Shown in pieces: positions 56,837 through 64,000 of a stretch of 64,000 bases of DNA (positions are counted from its first letter, which is position 1; the number at the start of each line of letters is the position of its first letter). The stretch is from Actinomycetota bacterium (lineage in GTDB: Bacteria > Actinomycetota > Thermoleophilia > Solirubrobacterales > Solirubrobacteraceae). The DNA is taken from NCBI GenBank assembly GCA_018268595.1, contig JAFDWH010000013.1, positions 186,001-250,000 on the forward strand, written 5' to 3'. A program made the position numbers and the translations under genes. Under the pieces are notes generated by a model, which was not told the DNA's origin, searched no databases, and was given only the letters and a program-made list of their open reading frames with translations.

Positions 56837-59638
56837 TCAGCCGCGCGCCAGCAGCTCGCGCAGCACGTACGGCAGGATGCCGCCGTTGCGGTAGTAGCGC
56901 TGCTCCTTCGGCGTGTCGATCCGCACGGTGACGGTGAACTGCTTGTCGTCGGCCTTGACGGTCAGCTCGCGGGGGACCTCGTCGCCGCCCGCGATTCCCT
57001 CGATCGTGAACGTCTCGCGGCCGCTGAGGCCGAGCGAGGCGGCCGACTCGCCGTCCTTGAACTGGAGCGGCAGGACGCCCATGCCGACGAGGTTCGAGCG
57101 GTGGATGCGCTCGAAGCTCTCGGCGATCACGGCGCGCACGCCGAGCAGGTTCGTGCCCTTCGCGGCCCAGTCGCGCGAGGAGCCGGAGCCGTACTCCTTG
57201 CCGCCGATCACGACGAGCGGGACGCCCTCCTGCGCGTACTGCATCGCGGCGTCGTAGATCGCCATCTGCTCGCCGTCCGGAAGGTGGAGCGTGACCCCGC
57301 CCTCCGTGCCCGGAGCCAGCAGGTTCCGCAGGCGGATGTTCGCGAACGTGCCGCGCATCATCACCTCGTGGTTGCCGCGCCGTGCGCCGTAGGAGTTGAA
57401 GTCCTTGCGCTCGACGCCGCGGGTCTGGAGGTAGCGACCGGCCGGCGAGTCCGGCTTGATCGCGCCCGCGGGCGAGATGTGGTCGGTCGTGACGCTGTCC
57501 CCGAGCAGCGCCAGCACGCGAGCCCCGATGATGTCCGTGACGGGCGTGGGCTGCGCAGGCATGTCCCTGAAATAGGGCGGGTTCTGCACGTACGTCGACT
57601 CGTCGTCCCACGCGAACGTCTCGCCGGTCGGCACGTCCAGCCCGCGCCAGCGCTCGTCGCCCGCGTACACGCCGTCGTAGGACTTGACGAACATGTCGGA
57701 TTGGACCGCCTGCTCGATCGTGCGCGCGACCTCCGCGGCGCTCGGCCAGATGTCGCGCAGGTAGACCGGCTCGCCGTTCGCGTCCTCGCCGAGCGGGTCG
57801 CTCTGCAGGTCGACGTCCATCGTGCCGGCCAGCGCGTACGCCACCACCAGCGGCGGCGAGGCGAGGTAGTTCATCTTCACGTCGGGATTGATGCGGCCCT
57901 CGAAGTTGCGGTTGCCGGACAGCACCGAGCAGACCGCCAGGTCGTTGTCGTTGACCGCCTTCGAGATCTCCTCCGGCAGCGGGCCCGAGTTGCCGATGCA
58001 GGTCGTGCAGCCGTAGCCGACGAGGTTGAAGCCGAGCTGGTCGAGCGAATCCGTCAGGCCGGCGCGCTCGTAGTACTCGGTCACGACCTTGGAGCCGGGT
58101 GCGAGCGACGTCTTCACCCACGGCTTCGCTCTCAGCCCGCGCTGCACCGCGTTGCGCGCGAGCAGCCCGGCGCCGAGCATCACCGACGGGTTCGACGTGT
58201 TCGTGCAGCTCGTGATCGCGGCGATCACGACGTGCCCGTGGTCGAGCGTCGTCTCGGTCCCGTCGGCGAGCGTGACGGGGACCTCGCTGTGCGTCAGCGC
58301 GGGCGCCGCGACCATCCCGACGGGAGCGCCCGCCGGCTGGACGTGCGGCTCGCGCGCGCCCTCGCCGTTCGACGGGTCCTGCGCCGCCGTCGGGTCGCTC
58401 GCCGGGAACGTGTCGGCGACCGCGTCGTCGTCCCCGTCCACCTCGGGCAGGTAGCCGGCGAGCGCCTGGCGGAACGCCTCCTGCGCGTCGGTCAGCGCGA
58501 TGCGGTCCTGCGGGCGCTTCGGGCCGGCGATGCTCGGCACGACCTCGGACAGGTCCAGCTCGAGCGTCTCGCTGTAGGTCGGCTCCTCGGACTGCTCGTC
58601 GTGCCACAGCCCCTGCGCCTTCGCGTACGCCTCCACGAGCGCGATCTGCTCGGGCGCGCGGCCCGTGAACTCCATGTAGCGCAGCGTCTCGGCGTCGATC
58701 GGGAAGATCGCGCAGGTCGAGCCGAACTCCGGCGACATGTTGCCGATCGTCGCGCGGTCGGCAAGCGGCAGGCGCGACACGCCGGCGCCGAAGAACTCGA
58801 CGAACTTGCCGACGACGCCGTGTCTGCGCAGCAGCTCCGTGACGGTCAGGACGAGGTCGGTCGCGGTCGCGCCCTCGCGCAGCTCGCCCGTCAGCTTGAA
58901 GCCGATCACCTGCGGGATCAGCATCGACATCGGCTGGCCGAGCATCGCCGCCTCGGCCTCGATCCCGCCGACGCCCCAGCCGAGCACGCCGAGGCCGTTG
59001 ACCATCGTCGTGTGCGAGTCGGTGCCGACGAGCGTGTCGGGGTAGGCGGCGCCGTCGTCGTTCACGAACACGACGCGCGACAGGTACTCCAGGTTCACCT
59101 GGTGCACGATGCCGGTGTCCGGCGGGACGACCTTGAAGCCCTCGAACGCGCCCTGGCCCCAGCGCAGGAACGCGTAGCGCTCCTGGTTGCGCTCGAACTC
59201 GAGTCTCGCGTTCGTGTCGAACGCGTAGCGGGTGCCGAACTCGTCGACCTGCACCGAGTGGTCGATCACCAGCTCGGCGGGGACGAGCGGGTTGATCTTG
59301 GACGGGTCGCCGCCCATCGCGGTCATCGCGTCGCGCATCGCGGCGAGGTCGACGACGGCCGGCACGCCGGTGAAGTCCTGCATCACGACGCGCGCGGGCG
59401 TGAACGCGATCTCCTTGCTCGGCTGGGCTCTCGCGTCCCAGCGCGCGAGCGCGATCACGTCCTCGGCGCGGATCGTCTCGCCGTCCTCGTTGCGCAGCAG
59501 GTTCTCGAGCAGGATCTTCAGCGAGAACGGCAGGCGCGCGACGTCGTGCTCGGCCTGCAGCGCGTCGAGCCGGTAGATCTCGTAGTCGCGATCACCGACC
59601 GACAGCGTCGCCTTCGCGTCGAAGCTGTTGGTGGACAT
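56837..59638 (-). CDS. acnA: Aconitate hydratase A
   Basis: 933 residues, AcnA/IRP type. Fe-S cluster cysteines appear in [17 protein letters not shown] and [12 protein letters not shown]. Other landmarks: [20 protein letters not shown]-type segment near 115, [20 protein letters not shown], the swivel [18 protein letters not shown] and [15 protein letters not shown]. It interconverts citrate and isocitrate. ATG 59638 with AGGAG upstream is chosen over the ATG at 59671. An acidic insert at about 390-430 ([20 protein letters not shown]) is longer than in many AcnA. Confidence 0.95.
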   Translation of the reverse strand: MSTNSFDAKATLSVGDRDYEIYRLDALQAEHDVARLPFSLKILLENLLRNEDGETIRAEDVIALARWDARAQPSKEIAFTPARVVMQDFTGVPAVVDLAAMRDAMTAMGGDPSKINPLVPAELVIDHSVQVDEFGTRYAFDTNARLEFERNQERYAFLRWGQGAFEGFKVVPPDTGIVHQVNLEYLSRVVFVNDDGAAYPDTLVGTDSHTTMVNGLGVLGWGVGGIEAEAAMLGQPMSMLIPQVIGFKLTGELREGATATDLVLTVTELLRRHGVVGKFVEFFGAGVSRLPLADRATIGNMSPEFGSTCAIFPIDAETLRYMEFTGRAPEQIALVEAYAKAQGLWHDEQSEEPTYSETLELDLSEVVPSIAGPKRPQDRIALTDAQEAFRQALAGYLPEVDGDDDAVADTFPASDPTAAQDPSNGEGAREPHVQPAGAPVGMVAAPALTHSEVPVTLADGTETTLDHGHVVIAAITSCTNTSNPSVMLGAGLLARNAVQRGLRAKPWVKTSLAPGSKVVTEYYERAGLTDSLDQLGFNLVGYGCTTCIGNSGPLPEEISKAVNDNDLAVCSVLSGNRNFEGRINPDVKMNYLASPPLVVAYALAGTMDVDLQSDPLGEDANGEPVYLRDIWPSAAEVARTIEQAVQSDMFVKSYDGVYAGDERWRGLDVPTGETFAWDDESTYVQNPPYFRDMPAQPTPVTDIIGARVLALLGDSVTTDHISPAGAIKPDSPAGRYLQTRGVERKDFNSYGARRGNHEVMMRGTFANIRLRNLLAPGTEGGVTLHLPDGEQMAIYDAAMQYAQEGVPLVVIGGKEYGSGSSRDWAAKGTNLLGVRAVIAESFERIHRSNLVGMGVLPLQFKDGESAASLGLSGRETFTIEGIAGGDEVPRELTVKADDKQFTVTVRIDTPKEQRYYRNGGILPYVLRELLARG

Positions 59639-59754
59639 GGTCAATCTCCTGGTTTCACGTCGTCCCCGCACGCGGGCGCGCGGAGACGGTTCAGGTCTGC
59701 GGTTGAACCAGGGAGTCTGTCACTCGCCGTGGCGCGGCGGCGGACGGCGCCCGC

Positions 59755-60168
59755 TCAGCGGGCCCTGCCGCGCTTGCGGCGTCTGCGCTCGTCCGCGCTC
59801 AGCTTGCGGCTTCTGCGCGACGCGCGCGTGGCGCTGCCGCCGCGGCCGGTGCTGGCCTCGCCGTCACGCGCGGGCAGGCGACCGGCGGTGACGCGCTTCG
59901 CGTCGCGCGAGATCGCCACCCAGATGCCGCCGATCAGCACGACGATCCCGATCGCGATCAGCAGCGTCTCGCGCGCGCCGATCGAGCCGCTGTTGACTTC
60001 CACCTGCGTGGGCGCCGTCTGCGTCGGCGCCGGCGTGGTCTGCGCGGGCGGCGGCGCCTGCTGCGGGGCGGTGTTCTGCAGCAGGCCCTGCCCCCCGGAC
60101 GCCGCCAGCGCCGCCGCGGGCGTCGCGGCGAGCACCGCGACGACGATCAGCGCGACGATGCGGGCCAT
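59755..60168 (-). CDS. Membrane-anchored protein with basic C-terminus
   Basis: 137 residues: signal peptide (1-23), a Pro/Gln/Thr-rich extracellular stretch (about 33-56), one transmembrane helix (TLLIAIGIVVLIGGIWVAIS, about 68-88), and a strongly basic cytoplasmic tail ending RRRRKRGRAR. Topology: N-terminus outside, C-terminus inside. No enzymatic motif. Start 42 bp from the mobile element at 60210. Function unknown. Confidence 0.7.
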   Translation of the reverse strand: MARIVALIVVAVLAATPAAALAASGGQGLLQNTAPQQAPPPAQTTPAPTQTAPTQVEVNSGSIGARETLLIAIGIVVLIGGIWVAISRDAKRVTAGRLPARDGEASTGRGGSATRASRRSRKLSADERRRRKRGRAR

Positions 60169-60209
60169 GCGCCGACATTAGCGCCGGCGCATGGCGGGGG
60201 CGACACTTA

Positions 60210-60370
60210 GAACCTGTTTCAAAATGACTGACGGCCGGCTGGCACCGTCTCGCGGCGCCGGTTCGCCACCCGCGATGTTCGACGCAGCATTGCTGCGCCT
60301 TCACATCGCGTGCGGCGCCCGGCATCCACGATCCGACGCCATACGACTCGCCTCATTTTGAAACAGGTTC
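60210..60370. mobile_element. MITE-like element, 161 bp, at a stop codon
   Basis: Terminal inverted repeats GAACCTGTTTCAAAATGA (60210-60227) and its exact complement (60353-60370) bound a GC-rich core with no gene. The 3-bp TTA occurs on both sides (60207-60209 and 60371-60373), a target duplication of the TNA type used by some IS5-family (IS1031 group) elements. The core contains further self-complementary parts (CGCGATGT 60271-60278 with ACATCGCG 60303-60310; CGCAGC/GCTGCG at the tip), so it can fold into one long hairpin. It needs a transposase elsewhere in the genome. Confidence 0.82.
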
Positions 60371-61873
60371 TTAGGACGCCGCGGCCTGCTCGGCGGCGGT
60401 CTCCGGAGGCGCGTCCTTGTACGGGTAGGGGTTGGCCTCCTCCTCCCCGTGGTCCTCCTCGTGGTACACGCTCTCGGCGTTGACCGCCCAGATGTCGTGC
60501 CGCGCGCCGTCGCAGAGGTTGTCGACCGCCCGCATCGCCGTCAGCATCGAGTGGTCGGAGTTGTTGTAGCGATGCAGGCCGTTGCGGCCGACCTGGATGA
60601 AGTTCTCCAGCTCGTCGAGCCACGTGCGCACCGTCGCCAGGCGATCGCCGTACTCGGCGTCGTAGACCGGGTAGGCCTTGTTGACGCGCACGACGAAGCC
60701 CTTCTTCACTCTCGTCGGATCGGCGAGGCCGGTCTGCCCCAGCTCGCGCGTGGCGAACTCGACGAGCTTCTCGTCCTCCATCGTCCACAGTCTGTCGCCG
60801 GCGAAGCAGAAGTACTCCATGCCGATCGAGGTCTCGTGATCGTTCGGGACCATCCAGGGGCTCCACGAGCGGAAGTTCTGGATGCGGCCGACCTCGACGT
60901 CCGGCTCGTGGATGTAGATCCACGTGTCGGGGAACAGGTCCGGCCCGTCGATCACGAGCGAGACGGTCAGGAAGTCGCGGTAGCGCAGCCCGCGGCCGGC
61001 GTCGCGCACGTCGACCGGCAGCTCCGGGTCGGCGATCTTCGTGGTCACCGAGATCGGCAGCGAGGAGATCACCGCGCGGCACTCGATCGTCTCGCCGCCG
61101 GCCACCACGCGCACCGCGCGGTTGCCCTCGAACTCGACCTTCGTGACGGGCGCGTTCATGCGCACCTCGCCGCCTGTGGCCTCGATGTCGGCCTTCATTC
61201 TCTCCCACATCTGGCCGGGGCCGAATCTGGGGTAGTGGAACTCCTCGATCAGCGATCTGATCTTGTTGCCTCTGTTGCCGAGGAAGGCGGCCTTCGCGGC
61301 GGCGAAGAAGGACAGGCCCTTGATCCGCTGCGCGGCCCAGTCGGCGCGCAGCTCGGTGCACGGCACGCCCCACACCTTCTCGGTGTAGGTCTTGAAGAAC
61401 TGCTCGTAGAGGTAGCGGCCGAAGCGGTTCGAGACCCACTGCTCGAGCGTGTCCTCGCGCTGGTTGGGGCGCAGCTTCATCTTCAGCGCCGCCCACAGGT
61501 ACGAGGTGCCGGCCTTCACGAGGTTGACCGGGCCGAGCTTCTTCAGCACGTCCATGCCCTCGAGCGGGTACTGGAGGTACTTGCGGTGCCAGTAGATGCG
61601 CGAGAGGCGCGGCCGCAGCAGGAACTCGCCTCTCATGATCTCGTGCCAGAGGTCGTCGACCTCTCTCACCTTCGTGAAGAAGCGGTGGCCGCCGAGGTCG
61701 AAGCGGTAGCCGTCGCGCTCCTCGGTGCGGGCGATGCCGCCGACCATGTCGGTCGACTCGCAGACGATCACGGGCTCGCCGCGCTTGGCGAGCAGATAGC
61801 CGGCGGTGAGGCCGGCGGGGCCGCCGCCGAGGACGACGTACGGCTTGGAGTCCTGCGGAGCGTTCTCGGTCAT
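60371..61873 (-). CDS. FAD-dependent oxidoreductase, UDP-galactopyranose mutase-like
   Basis: 500 residues, ATG 61873. N-terminal FAD-binding VVLGGGPAGLTAGYLLAKRG and GIARTEERDGYRFDLGGHRF, then RPRLSRIYWHRKYLQYPLEG and FFKTYTEKVWGVPCTELRAD, HRYNNSDHSMLTAMRAVDN at the C-terminal FAD contact. The fold and the sugar-like KYLQYPL segment resemble UDP-galactopyranose mutases and amine-oxidase-like surface-polysaccharide enzymes. The acidic tail (HEEDHGEEEANPYPYKD) is unusual. The stop codon TAA (60371-60373 reversed) coincides with the target duplication of the mobile element. Located with a GT39-like gene, suggesting glycan synthesis. Confidence 0.85.
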   Translation of the reverse strand: MTENAPQDSKPYVVLGGGPAGLTAGYLLAKRGEPVIVCESTDMVGGIARTEERDGYRFDLGGHRFFTKVREVDDLWHEIMRGEFLLRPRLSRIYWHRKYLQYPLEGMDVLKKLGPVNLVKAGTSYLWAALKMKLRPNQREDTLEQWVSNRFGRYLYEQFFKTYTEKVWGVPCTELRADWAAQRIKGLSFFAAAKAAFLGNRGNKIRSLIEEFHYPRFGPGQMWERMKADIEATGGEVRMNAPVTKVEFEGNRAVRVVAGGETIECRAVISSLPISVTTKIADPELPVDVRDAGRGLRYRDFLTVSLVIDGPDLFPDTWIYIHEPDVEVGRIQNFRSWSPWMVPNDHETSIGMEYFCFAGDRLWTMEDEKLVEFATRELGQTGLADPTRVKKGFVVRVNKAYPVYDAEYGDRLATVRTWLDELENFIQVGRNGLHRYNNSDHSMLTAMRAVDNLCDGARHDIWAVNAESVYHEEDHGEEEANPYPYKDAPPETAAEQAAAS

Positions 61874-61883
61874 GTGCGTGGGA

Positions 61884-63470
61884 TCAGGGGAGTTGGGCTC
61901 TGGACGTCTTCTCGTACAGCACGGCGCTGTTGCCGACGGTCGATGCGCCGCGATAGAACTGCGGCGCGACCTGAATCTGCCGCAGCGTCGGATCGCCCGC
62001 AAGGATGGCACCCCACTGGGCCGACCGGCGCCGCACGAGTTGCGTCCACGGGGCCTTCCAGTTCTGGACCCCCTCGGTGAGCGGGCGCACGAACAGGACC
62101 TTCTGGCCGGGCCGCAGGTTAGCAAGCAGCCCCGGCAGCACCTGCACCGGCTGGGCCGCCTCGAGCCGGTCGAGCGCGTCGACCCAGTTCATGTGACGCG
62201 GGTCGGCGACGGCGCCGATCGGGTCCGCGTAGCGCAGCCCGCCGGGCATGTAGTACCAGACGAGCGGCGTCTGCTCGGGCTGTCCGACGAGGACGAGGTC
62301 GCCGCTTCTCATCTGCCCGCCGACCTCAGCGCCGATGTCGCGCACGTCGCTCTTGTAGCCGTCGACGTACTGCGTCGGCTTGATCCAGAACAGGCACACG
62401 ACGGCGATCGCGACGATCCCCAGCCGCCCGGCGCGCGCCATCCCGAGCGCGAGCAGCAGCAGCAGCGGCCCGACCATCGCCGCGAAGTAGCGCGAGGCCC
62501 ACGCCGGCGAGACCTGCGACAGCAGCCACGCGAGCGCGAGCGTCACGACCGCGATCCCAGCCAGCACGAAGATCGACTGGCGCTGGCGGTCGCCGCGCGT
62601 GCGTCTGGCGCCGAGCAGCAGCGCGAGCCCGAAGCCGCCGACGAGCACCAGCGCGACGGCGGGCCCGTAGCCGCCCAGCACGTCTCTGGCGATCTGGATC
62701 GGCACGCCGAAGCGCGGCTTGTTCGCCCACGGCGCCCCCGTGTGGGAGCTCTGGTAGAGCAGCGTCGGCACCCACGGCAGGTACAGCAGCGCGGCGCCGC
62801 CGAACGCGAGCGCGCCGTCGCGCAGCAGGCCGCGACGCTCCTGCCGCGGCGCGATCCACCACAGGTAGGCGAGCGCGAGGAACGCGCCGACGCCGAAGAA
62901 GATCCCCCAGCTGTGCGTGTAGAGCATCAGCGCCTGGCCGACCGCGTACGCCGCGATGTAGCCGCGGCGGCGGTAGACGAAGGCATGCAGGAAGCACGCG
63001 CTCGTGAGCAGCCCCAGCAGCGCCATCAGCGAGTACATGCGCGCCTCCTCGCCGTAGGCGGTGAGGAACGGCACGAGCGTGCAGAGGGTCGCGCCCATGT
63101 AGCCGGCGCGCCGGCCCCACAGGCTCCAGCCGGCCCACATCGCCGACGGGATCGTCAGCAGCGCCGCCGTCAGCGAGAGCCAGTGGACCGCCGTCTCGCT
63201 GCGACCGAAGGCGTCCATCCAGACGTGCAGCAGCATGTAGTAGAGCGGCGGCGAGCCGTCCTGTCTCAGCACGCCCGGGATGTCCGTCAGCGCGTGCGAG
63301 GAGATGCCGACCGAGAGGCCCTCGTCCATCCAGAAGGAGCCGCCGATCGCACGCGTGCGCACGTAGGCGGAGAGCGCGATCAGGACGACGAGCGTCGCAC
63401 CGGCGAGCAGCGCGTCGGACGCGCGCAAGCTCGCGAGGCGCCTGGAACGGGGGACGGCGACCGTGGCCAT
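61884..63470 (-). CDS. GT39-like membrane glycosyltransferase
   Basis: 528 residues from ATG 63470. About 11 membrane helices; an early acidic-motif loop WMDEGLSVGISSHAL follows the first helix, with PPLYYMLLHVWMDAFGRSE, the standard position of catalytic acidic residues in the GT39/ArnT/PMT group. C-terminal soluble part (about 400-528, GDLVLVGQPEQTPLVWYYMP) lies outside. Likely transfers a sugar from a polyprenyl-phosphate donor to a surface acceptor. Follows the partial membrane protein by 14 bp and precedes the UGM-like gene by 10 bp: one operon. Confidence 0.87.
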   Translation of the reverse strand: MATVAVPRSRRLASLRASDALLAGATLVVLIALSAYVRTRAIGGSFWMDEGLSVGISSHALTDIPGVLRQDGSPPLYYMLLHVWMDAFGRSETAVHWLSLTAALLTIPSAMWAGWSLWGRRAGYMGATLCTLVPFLTAYGEEARMYSLMALLGLLTSACFLHAFVYRRRGYIAAYAVGQALMLYTHSWGIFFGVGAFLALAYLWWIAPRQERRGLLRDGALAFGGAALLYLPWVPTLLYQSSHTGAPWANKPRFGVPIQIARDVLGGYGPAVALVLVGGFGLALLLGARRTRGDRQRQSIFVLAGIAVVTLALAWLLSQVSPAWASRYFAAMVGPLLLLLALGMARAGRLGIVAIAVVCLFWIKPTQYVDGYKSDVRDIGAEVGGQMRSGDLVLVGQPEQTPLVWYYMPGGLRYADPIGAVADPRHMNWVDALDRLEAAQPVQVLPGLLANLRPGQKVLFVRPLTEGVQNWKAPWTQLVRRRSAQWGAILAGDPTLRQIQVAPQFYRGASTVGNSAVLYEKTSRAQLP

Positions 63471-63484
63471 TGCGCGGTCGAAGG

Positions 63485-64000
63485 CTACTGCCCGCTCGGG
63501 CAGGTCGAGAACAGGGTCGTGGTGCGGACCGTCTGCACGGGCGCGTAGCCCGGCGGGTACGGCTGCTGCGGCTGCGGCTTGAGGCTCAGCTTGTTGGTCG
63601 TGCGCGCGGCGACGATCACGCCTCTCGGCTCCGGCGTGAGCCCGACGTCGAGCGTGTGCTCGTGCAGGTACCAGGCGACGAGCGGGACGCTGAACTTGCC
63701 GGCCGTCGCCTTGCCGCACGCCTTGAACGCGGTCGCGCCGCCGGCCTTCGCGAGCGCGTCGCGCAGGTCGAAGCGCAGCTCCGCCTGGTAGCGCAGCGCC
63801 TTGTCGAGCTTGCCGAAGTTCTTGAAGCGCGGCGCGGCCCAGTGCACGGTCGCGAGCGACAGCAGCGCGAACGCGAGGACGCCGGCGGCGAGCGCGAGGC
63901 GGGGGCGCGTCGGGCCGAAGGCGCGCTGCACGAGCGCGCCGGCGAACTGCACGACGCGGCCGAAGCCGACGCCGCCGCAGACCGCCAGCAGCGAGGTGCC
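63485..64000 (-). CDS. Membrane protein, C-terminal part (5-prime end beyond window)
   Basis: The frame is open from 64000 to the stop at 63485 (172 residues seen). It contains a hydrophobic helix (LALAAGVLAFALLSLATVHW) followed by a soluble region with two Cys (FKACGKA, STCPSG) and a Pro/Gln stretch QPQQPYPPGYAP. In the likely extracellular tail an exporter or glycosyltransferase fragment is possible, but I cannot name it. First gene of the visible minus-strand glycan group. An internal ATG at 63952 could be taken as start but the frame continues upstream without a stop. Confidence 0.6.
   Translation of the reverse strand, partial: GTSLLAVCGGVGFGRVVQFAGALVQRAFGPTRPRLALAAGVLAFALLSLATVHWAAPRFKNFGKLDKALRYQAELRFDLRDALAKAGGATAFKACGKATAGKFSVPLVAWYLHEHTLDVGLTPEPRGVIVAARTTNKLSLKPQPQQPYPPGYAPVQTVRTTTLFSTCPSGQ

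Noticed and set aside
59688-59709. GGTTCA/TGAACC inverted repeat upstream of aconitase as an operator
   Set aside because: Only 6 bp per arm with a 10-bp gap; no second copy or regulator was seen, so I cannot support a site.
54956-60181. A 1741-residue plus-strand ORF over the hydrolase and aconitase
   Set aside because: Antisense shadow; aconitase with its Fe-S cysteines is on the other strand.
60210-60370. A rho-independent terminator only
   Set aside because: The perfect 18-bp ends lie 125 bp apart with matching TTA outside, which fits a transposed element better, though it may also stop transcription.

Overview
The window is about 70% or more G+C, densely packed with genes and full of GTG/ATG starts that overlap the previous stop by 4 bp. 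Gene content points to a deep-branching actinobacterium of the Thermoleophilia/Solirubrobacterales type (Conexibacter/Solirubrobacter-like; inferred from gene content, not from a marker gene). Supporting content: NucS mismatch endonuclease, a fused E2-E1 2-oxoglutarate dehydrogenase, an Ada-AlkA fusion, a DUF3817 protein, and a tandem family of small secreted proteins that I associate with this lineage. Most of the window is chromosomal housekeeping and metabolism; there is no prophage, CRISPR array or full transposase.

Layout. 1-5.4 kb: end of dCTP deaminase, citrate synthase, a secreted sedolisin protease, a PfkB-type kinase and a YgjP-like metalloprotease. 5.4-6.9 kb: a HipB/HipA toxin-antitoxin pair with a symmetric three-site operator. 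6.9-13.7 kb: MetF, a large membrane protein, two MBL-fold hydrolases (one fused to a SnoaL domain) and an M29 aminopeptidase. 13.7-15.3 kb: an AlbA_2/wHTH regulator bracketed by repeated 11-bp half-sites. 15.3-18.9 kb: a Dph6-like PP-loop enzyme, Ada-AlkA, Ogt and a queuosine-salvage glycosylase. 19-31.6 kb: pyruvate kinase, TVP38-like and ABC1 proteins, glyoxalase and aldo/keto reductase, ArsR and PadR regulators, ketopantoate reductase with an internal 27-bp duplication, an FAD oxidase and a Nudix protein. 31.7-35.9 kb: a giant 2-oxoglutarate dehydrogenase E2-E1 fusion with two lipoyl domains. 35.9-41 kb: ATL-like protein, YjbQ, PadR, NucS, a cation exchanger, and a SpoIIE phosphatase/kinase with its STAS partner.

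41-47.3 kb is the most unusual part. A minus-strand operon runs tRNA-Arg(UCU), a divergent ArgRS, two sister SAM methyltransferases, then an ATP-grasp ligase, with every protein gene overlapping the next by 4 bp. Tail-to-tail with it, sharing a CTAG, is a gene for an HDxxH zincin-like protein, itself preceded by an Arg-rich small ORF carrying three 24-bp repeats. I read this as a candidate amino-acid or peptide-modifying locus; the product is unknown.

47.3-64 kb: a DnaJ-TPR protein, EttA, two small proteins, an SDR, an M42 peptidase, two tandem secreted paralogues with unusual codon use behind a long leader, a secreted alpha/beta hydrolase, aconitase, then a surface-glycan-like minus-strand group (UGM-like flavoprotein, GT39-like transferase, partial membrane protein). 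A 161-bp MITE-like element sits exactly at the stop codon of the flavoprotein gene.

How genes fit together: citrate synthase, aconitase, the E2-E1 fusion and pyruvate kinase cover central carbon flux; Ada-AlkA, Ogt, ATL and NucS cover alkylation and mismatch repair; the SpoIIE/STAS pair is an anti-sigma partner-switch module.
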